Of a stretch of DNA of 64,000 nucleotides, positions 58,849 through 64,000 are shown piece after piece. Source of the DNA: Boesenbergia rotunda (lineage: Eukaryota > Streptophyta > Magnoliopsida > Zingiberales > Zingiberaceae); the NCBI GenBank assembly GCA_024364735.1, contig JAGFNQ010000869.1, positions 203,780 to 267,779 of the forward strand. The letters run 5' to 3'. The notes beneath the pieces are model-generated. The model made no database searches, was not told where the DNA came from, and saw only the letters and a program-made list of their open reading frames with translations. Numbering within the stretch: position 1 is the first letter of the stretch; every line of letters starts with the position of its first letter. A program made the position numbers and the translations under genes.

Positions 58849-60500
58849 ATGGCCATGCAAGAAGGTTTCAGTACCGCAAGACCACAGCTCTTCAGTGGGG
58901 AGGACTTCTCCTACTGGAAGAGCAGAATGGAGGTCCACCTGAAAAATCAAGTGGACATGTGGATAATCATCCAGTCCGGACTGGAAATACCAAGGAATGC
59001 TGACGGAGTACAACAGTCTTACACTGAATGGGACACTGCACTCAAAAAGAAAATAGAAGCCGATGCCAAAGCGACCCAAACACTCCAATGCGGCCTAACC
59101 AAAGAGGAGCTGAACCGGGTGGGTCCATTCAACAGCGCCAAAGATCTCTGGGGTAAGCTGATCGAACTACACGAAGGAACCTCCGACACCCGAATCAGCA
59201 AGAGGGACCTTCTGTTGAACAAGCTATACTCCATCAAGATGAACGACGGCGAATCAACAGCTCAGCTCTACGCCAGAATTCAGGAGCTGATGAACGGTCT
59301 ACACACCATTGGTCACAAGGTAGAAAACCGTGACCTAATAAGGTATGCCCTTAATGCTTTCCCAAGAAACACCTTGTGGGCATCTATGGTAGATGCTTAC
59401 AAAGTTTCTAGGGATCTTTCCAAAATCAAGTTAGATGAACTTTTTCTGAACTTGAATTACATGAGCAGACTAACTGCAATCTGGTCGAGAAAGACATTGC
59501 CTTTGTTGCAGGTAAAGCTGGAAAGACAATCAAGAAGAAGCCTCAACCTGCACCCGAGTCTGATTCAGAGTCAGACTCAGAAGACAGCGAGGGAAATCGG
59601 CCTAAGTTGGTTCGGCTAGCCCGAGACTATTACAAGGAGCTAAAAAACCAGACCAACAAAAGGAAAGCTAGCTGAAGAAAGGAAGAACCAGTTGAACCCT
59701 CAAATGATAAGAACAAACCAAACGTGACCTGTTACGAGTGCAAGAAGAAGGGTCACTACAAGACGGAGTGTCCAAATCTAAAGGAGACCAAGAAGACAAG
59801 AAGGAAGAAAACACTCCAAGCAACATGGGACGAATCTTCCTAAGAAGAAGAAGAAGAGACACCCCAGTCAAACTTGCTAGCCCTGACTGCCTCCGAAGAA
59901 CTCGAGACCGAGTCAGAATCAGAGCAGGACGACGGAAAACTCACGTTTTTCAGAAAATGGTGAAATCACTGTAAGTGGGTTTTATAGATTACAATTATGT
60001 GAATTAATTTCTTATCTTTCTCGAGACTTGGTGAAATCCAAAATCCGAGTCGAGTCTCTCAGACAGGAAGTAAAACTCTGAAAGAGGAGGCAGACTCTGA
60101 ACCCTTAACTGAGAAGGTTCAAGAAGGAATCTCTGCTCAAGTTGAAAAACTTGAATCAGAGAACTCTTTCTTGAAAACTCAAGTTAAGGATCTTAGAGCT
60201 GCCTTAGAAAGATTCACTTCTGGTTCCAAGGGTCTTGACATGATTCTTGGAAAATAGAAGTCGGTTCTAAATCGATCCGGGTTAGGCTACCGAACCAAGT
60301 CTAGACAAAGATCCTACTATGCTGTACTGAACCAGTCCAGACCTAAAGTTCAGGCATGGGTACCCAAACTGTGCCTGAACAAACAAACTGGATCAAATCA
60401 GTATTGGATCCCCAAGGACAAGATTCACATCTTGCCAAACCATTATCGTGGCTTTAGTCCAGGGGGAGCCAAATTAAAAACAATATTTATTGTTAGATAA
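58849..60500 (+). pseudogene. Element E gag, degenerate
   Basis: The start is ATG at 58849 (MAMQEGFSTARPQLFSGED). It is open through the gag core to about 59440 (YKVSRDLSKIKLDELF). There a missing T in a T-run shifts the frame, giving a false end at 59619. In the true frame are TGA at 59673, the intact knuckle CYECKKKGHYKTEC (59730-59771), TAA at 59841, a second shift near 59950, then the coiled coil, LDMILGK and TAG at 60255, GLGYRTK, and the final stop at 60498-60500. The same ancestral gag as D, with independent lesions. Confidence 0.85.
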
Positions 60501-61449
60501 AATTCAATTTTTGTTTGCAAATTGCATGATTGATTGTTTATTTAATTCCTGCAATTTACCATACTTAGACTTAGGAATGGTTAGAATAAGGACTCAATCA
60601 ATTAATTGAAATTTGAACAACATAGTATTGGGTGGCGGTGAGATGATAGTACGTTAGGGAAGCCAATTCTAATAAGGTCAAGTATACTCTACTTTGTCTC
60701 TTTAGACTGGTGAAACTAGCCGAAGCTACCAATCCAAGACCCAAACTAGTTAGACCAGATTTTGTCAAAAAGTAATTTTGAAAATGAAATTTCATTAAAA
60801 GGCTTTGTCAAGGAAAGGGTTGATGATCCAATAAGGCTACGACCAAAGAAGGCCTAGTGCCTCGCCAAGACCTGGAAGCCGATTTTTGAAATTCAAATTC
60901 AAATTATTCTTTGTCAAATTCGAATCTAACACAAATTTTCAGTTAATGGTAGATTCAAACTTTGTTTTTAAATAAATACAAAATCAACTGTTTTCAAAAT
61001 TAAGTTAACTTTTTCAAAATAAACCATAATTTTTTTTAATCTACCAAAACCTGTCTCACAAAACCCATAAGGTAAACGTGATTGATAACCCTAGATTGGA
61101 TGAGACAGCTAGGTTTAATTTAACTAAATCTCATATGATATTTTTTTGTCAAGCACAAACACTAAACCTTGTAAGATAGAACTAAGTTGACCTGGTCAAA
61201 TTAGATAAAACCAGTCAAATCTGGTCAAAAGCAGTCAAACAAGTCAATCTGGTCTAGTCGGGGTGCCCGTGAACCCTAGGGCGCCCCACCTCTTCCTTTT
61301 TATCTCCCCCTCCCTCCAGGGCGCCCGGTAATGGCCTAAAAAAGGGATCCATGCCCCCATTCTTCTCTCCACACCCAAAATTCTTCTACTCTCCAACTCC
61401 CTTCTTTCCAAGGTGACCTTGCAACCTTCTCAAGCTCTCATCCTCGACA
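60501..61449 (+). promoter_or_regulatory. Gag-ORF3 spacer of E
   Basis: Homologous to 51877-53054 of D (shared ATGATAGTACGTTAGGGAAG). No coding sequence. GGGCGCCCC-type motifs at 61278-61330 lead to CCTAAAAAAGGG (61338-61349), a weak TATA-like element 101-112 bp before the ORF3 ATG, matching the position of D's TATATAAA. Confidence 0.5.
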
Positions 61450-62720
61450 ATGCCTCCCCGAGCTGCCACCCGGTATAATCTTATTTGCATTTAAATTAAT
61501 TTTATTTTCCTTAAATGCAATTCCTTTATAATGTTAGAAAACGCCGAGCAAACCAAGCAAACCCCGGTACCGAACCTAGTCCCGAACCTAGGTTCCCAAC
61601 TTTAGAACTTTGTAATAAGTTTGCTCAAACAACATATAAGCCCATAAAAACTAGTTATCTTAATAGACAATTCTTCACCCAATCTTGTCCCTTGGCAATG
61701 AATGTTATAAACTTTTACCAACTCGATAACCTAGTATTCTGCACTCATCCTATTAATACAACCTTATGTGCAGAATTCTATAATAATATAGTTAGACAAG
61801 ATCAGCTCAGCTTTGTCACCACAGTCCAAGGGATGCCTCTATCCATCACACCCTCCTTACTTAATCGATTTCTTGGACTACGATTCTCTCAGTGCACCTT
61901 TTGTTGCTATCCTCCTAGGGATCCTCCATTTGATGCTCCCTACTCTCACATTACCCTAGACACTCTCCACTCCTACTTCTATAGGGAAGCTAGAAATCCC
62001 GTACCTAGATGATTTCAGTCCGTTGACCTTCAGGTCCAGGACTACGCCCTGTATAGAGTTCTGGTCCGCTGCATCCTGCCTTTATCCACCAGGGACGTCG
62101 TGACCATGCGACCATTTCACACATTCTTATTGTATGCGTTGATCCACCACCTAGACATTGACATTGGCCTTCACATGTTCCACGTCATCCTACATGCCTC
62201 CAGTGTCACCACTCAGGGTCGGGTACACACCCCCTTCTGTCACATCATCACCTCTATCCTTCATCACCACAGTCGTAACATTACCGTAGGTGAAATGACC
62301 GCGATGACCGATTTCGACGAGATAGGATTTAGGAACTTTTCCCTAGCTGGTATAGAGGTCTCGGCTACCGGGGTTTTGTCGTGGAGACGCCAGCGAGCCG
62401 GACCACCGATCGACTCTGATGAGGATGTTGAGGTCAATGTCGGAGATCTGGCAGCCGAGGTTCGAGAGCACATAGATGAGCCTCCACCACCGACACTCTA
62501 CGAGAGAGTGACACGACTTGAGACACAATTCCAGAGCCTCCGGGAGGAAGTGGAAGCAAATCATGCCGAAGAAATGGAAGCAAATCAGGGCTATTATACT
62601 GAGTATATGAATGCCCTCAGAGCCGAGAGGGAGACGAGCGACGCACGATATCACGAGATGATGACGCTGTTTCGATCCTGGCAGCCAGGCTCTTCTGATC
62701 ATCCCGGTCCCTCCTCCTAG
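61450..62720 (+). pseudogene. Element E ORF3, spliced, one nonsense mutation
   Basis: Exon 1 is 61450-61472 (MPPRAATR, phase 2), the intron 61473-61537 (65 nt, donor CCCG|GTATAA, acceptor ATGTTAG), and exon 2 61538-62720. One TGA at 62010-62012 replaces an Arg codon. Conserved blocks are FYQLDNLVFCTHPINTTLCA, EFYNNIVRQDQLSFVTTVQG, LLNRFLGLRFS, MRPFHTFLLYALIHHLDID and GRVHTPFCHIITSILHHH. An acidic linker and coiled coil follow (RLETQFQSLREEVEANHAEE, about residues 330-350). The domain style matches what is called a putative plant transposon protein in plant annotations. Envelope-like by position only: no leader peptide or membrane helix is seen. Confidence 0.8.
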
Positions 62721-64000
62721 ATTTGATTAGCATTGTACTAGTGACTGTTTGACTGCCCCTACTCAGTAGGGTTGACTCACGTTTGACTTGTATGACTGTG
62801 CTGGTTCTCTCATACCAACTGACTTATGGAGTTGACTATTTGCTTTTCCATGATTATCTGATCTTTATTGCTTAGTAGAATAGGTTAACTCTACTTTTGA
62901 TTTTCTTACTGCTTTATTGGATTTGAAAACCAGGTTCTAAAATAATTTTAAAACTGCTTACCTGATTTCAAATCAAATTTTACTTAGTTTGAAAAATCCT
63001 TTTAGCTTTTTCTTTTTTTTTGGTAATTTTTCGACTTAGTTTTTTTTTCAAAAACTACCCCCTTCAAAACTAGGGCTTTTTCGTAAATGAACTTAGCCTA
63101 GGCCCTAACCCTAGAACTGCATGCACCTATAGATTTAGAAGCCAGCATCTCACAAGCACCTTAGGGTACTTTTGACTGATAATCTAGAATGGGTTGAGAT
63201 GCTTAGGTCTTTGCCTTAATTCAAGATGTATATCAGTGCATCTACAGTAATTGGGGCACTAAATACAAATTAAACAGTAATCAGGTTAAGTGTCAAGTTT
63301 AGAAAATCTAACTTGAACAGAGCACTTAACTTGACTAACCCTAGCGAAAACTACTATTTATAACAGTTAGTAAGTAGCTAATTGGGTTAGACAGGACCCT
63401 ACAGAGATAATTGAAATTGCTTTGGTTCAGTTTATATCTTGAATTGGTTCAGTACAGCACGTTATTCTGTTATATACTTATGCAGTTTATTTTTTTCTGC
63501 TATATTGCCTTGTTTTTGATCTATGGCAAAGGGGGAGAGATTGGAAAGGAGAGAAGCTTTAAAACTTTGTTTAAATTTTTTTCCAAAATTCAAATCTTTG
63601 TTTAAATTTTTTTTTCAAAATTCAAAACTTTATCCTTTCTTCAAAAAACATAAGCTAAGTTTTTTCAAAGCTGTTTTCAATATTTAAGCTAAGTCTGTTA
63701 AAAACTGCTTTCAAAGTACTTAAGCTAAATTTTTTTCTAAAGTTGTTTTTAAAATACTTAAGTTAGTTTTCTCAAAACTGGTTCAAAAGTACTTGATCAA
63801 AATAGTTTTCAAAATTGATTCTAAGTACTTGACCCAAGCAGTTTTCAAAAGTATTTTCTAAGTATTTAAGCTATGTTCAAAAATTCTCTAAGTACTTATT
63901 TCTAAACTTCTCTAATAGAAAAGTTTCTAAGTATAAAGCCTCTAAAGTACTAAAGAGATTGAAAATTCTTTAGAAAATTTTCTAAATTATTGACTGGAAA
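62721..64000 (+). other. 3' non-coding region of element E
   Basis: Matches the inverse of 45918-47389 in D (for example AAAGGGGGAGAGATTGG at about 63529). A T/A-rich stretch has repeated TTTTCAAA and AAGTACTT motifs (63640-63900). No gene. The 3' LTR is not reached. Confidence 0.75.

Larger units (their letters stand above)
57207..64000 (+). mobile_element. Non-autonomous Sirevirus-like element E (gag + ORF3, no pol), 5' part
   Basis: Same family as D, opposite orientation, inserted in C's pol 866 bp to the right of D. The order is 5' LTR (57207-58616), primer site, gag (58849-60500), spacer (60501-61449), spliced ORF3 (61450-62720), 3' region to the window end. The 3' LTR is outside. The five bases before it are AGGTG; the matching copy should lie after its 3' LTR. 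There is no pol between gag and ORF3, just as in D. Confidence 0.87.

Noticed and set aside
61450..62720. Calling ORF3 a true envelope glycoprotein
   Set aside because: No signal peptide, membrane helix or Cys-rich ectodomain is visible; only position after gag/pol supports the name.

Overview
The window is flowering-plant nuclear DNA, probably from a monocot (Zingiberales is only a guess). It has one ordinary host gene, an intron-split 5' UTR and tRNA-iMet-primed LTR retrotransposons with TG...CA ends and 5-bp target duplications. Nearly everything is nested LTR retrotransposons. The host gene is an intronless DUF868 coding sequence (19465-20322) with a likely 5' UTR intron, in a gene island of about 17.4-21.4 kb.

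Left part (1-17.4 kb). A minus-strand Ty3/gypsy chromovirus-like gag-protease with its long 5' LTR (1-3903) abuts a GC-rich fold-back repeat cluster (3904-5119) and a fragment of a long chromovirus-type LTR (5120-6896). Next is a gag-only Sirevirus-like Ty1/copia element called A (6897-15889, minus). A carries two later solo LTRs with perfect duplications: 7413-10224 (TAACC) and 13016-14795 (TTTGG). A lies against a decayed Ty3/gypsy Tat-lineage RT/RNase H fragment (15890-17400). Right of the host gene is a decayed minus-strand copia element (21412-25335).

Right part (25.3-64 kb) is a Sirevirus stack. B (25336-38030, plus) is structurally complete: LTR, PBS, gag, in-frame UAG, pol, ORF3, several polypurine tracts, LTR. 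After it comes a gag-only remnant, A2 (38031-40604). C (from 40605, plus) is a close relative of B inserted in A2's LTR. C is split in pol by D (44464-56340, minus, CAATT duplication) and again by E (from 57207, plus, running off the window). D carries a solo chromovirus-type LTR (47759-50965, TCTAT duplication) inside its ORF3.

The most interesting signal is that D and E are two copies of one family with gag and a spliced third ORF (ORF3) but no protease, integrase or reverse transcriptase. B has a homologous ORF3 in the position where Sireviruses carry an envelope-like gene. All three ORF3 copies begin with a tiny exon ending in phase 2, followed by an intron. The block upstream of ORF3 repeats the palindromes of the same family's LTR, and in D it includes a TATA box, suggesting an internal promoter. 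D and E would depend on enzymes from an autonomous relative such as B or C. All copies here carry stops or frameshifts, so none looks fully functional.
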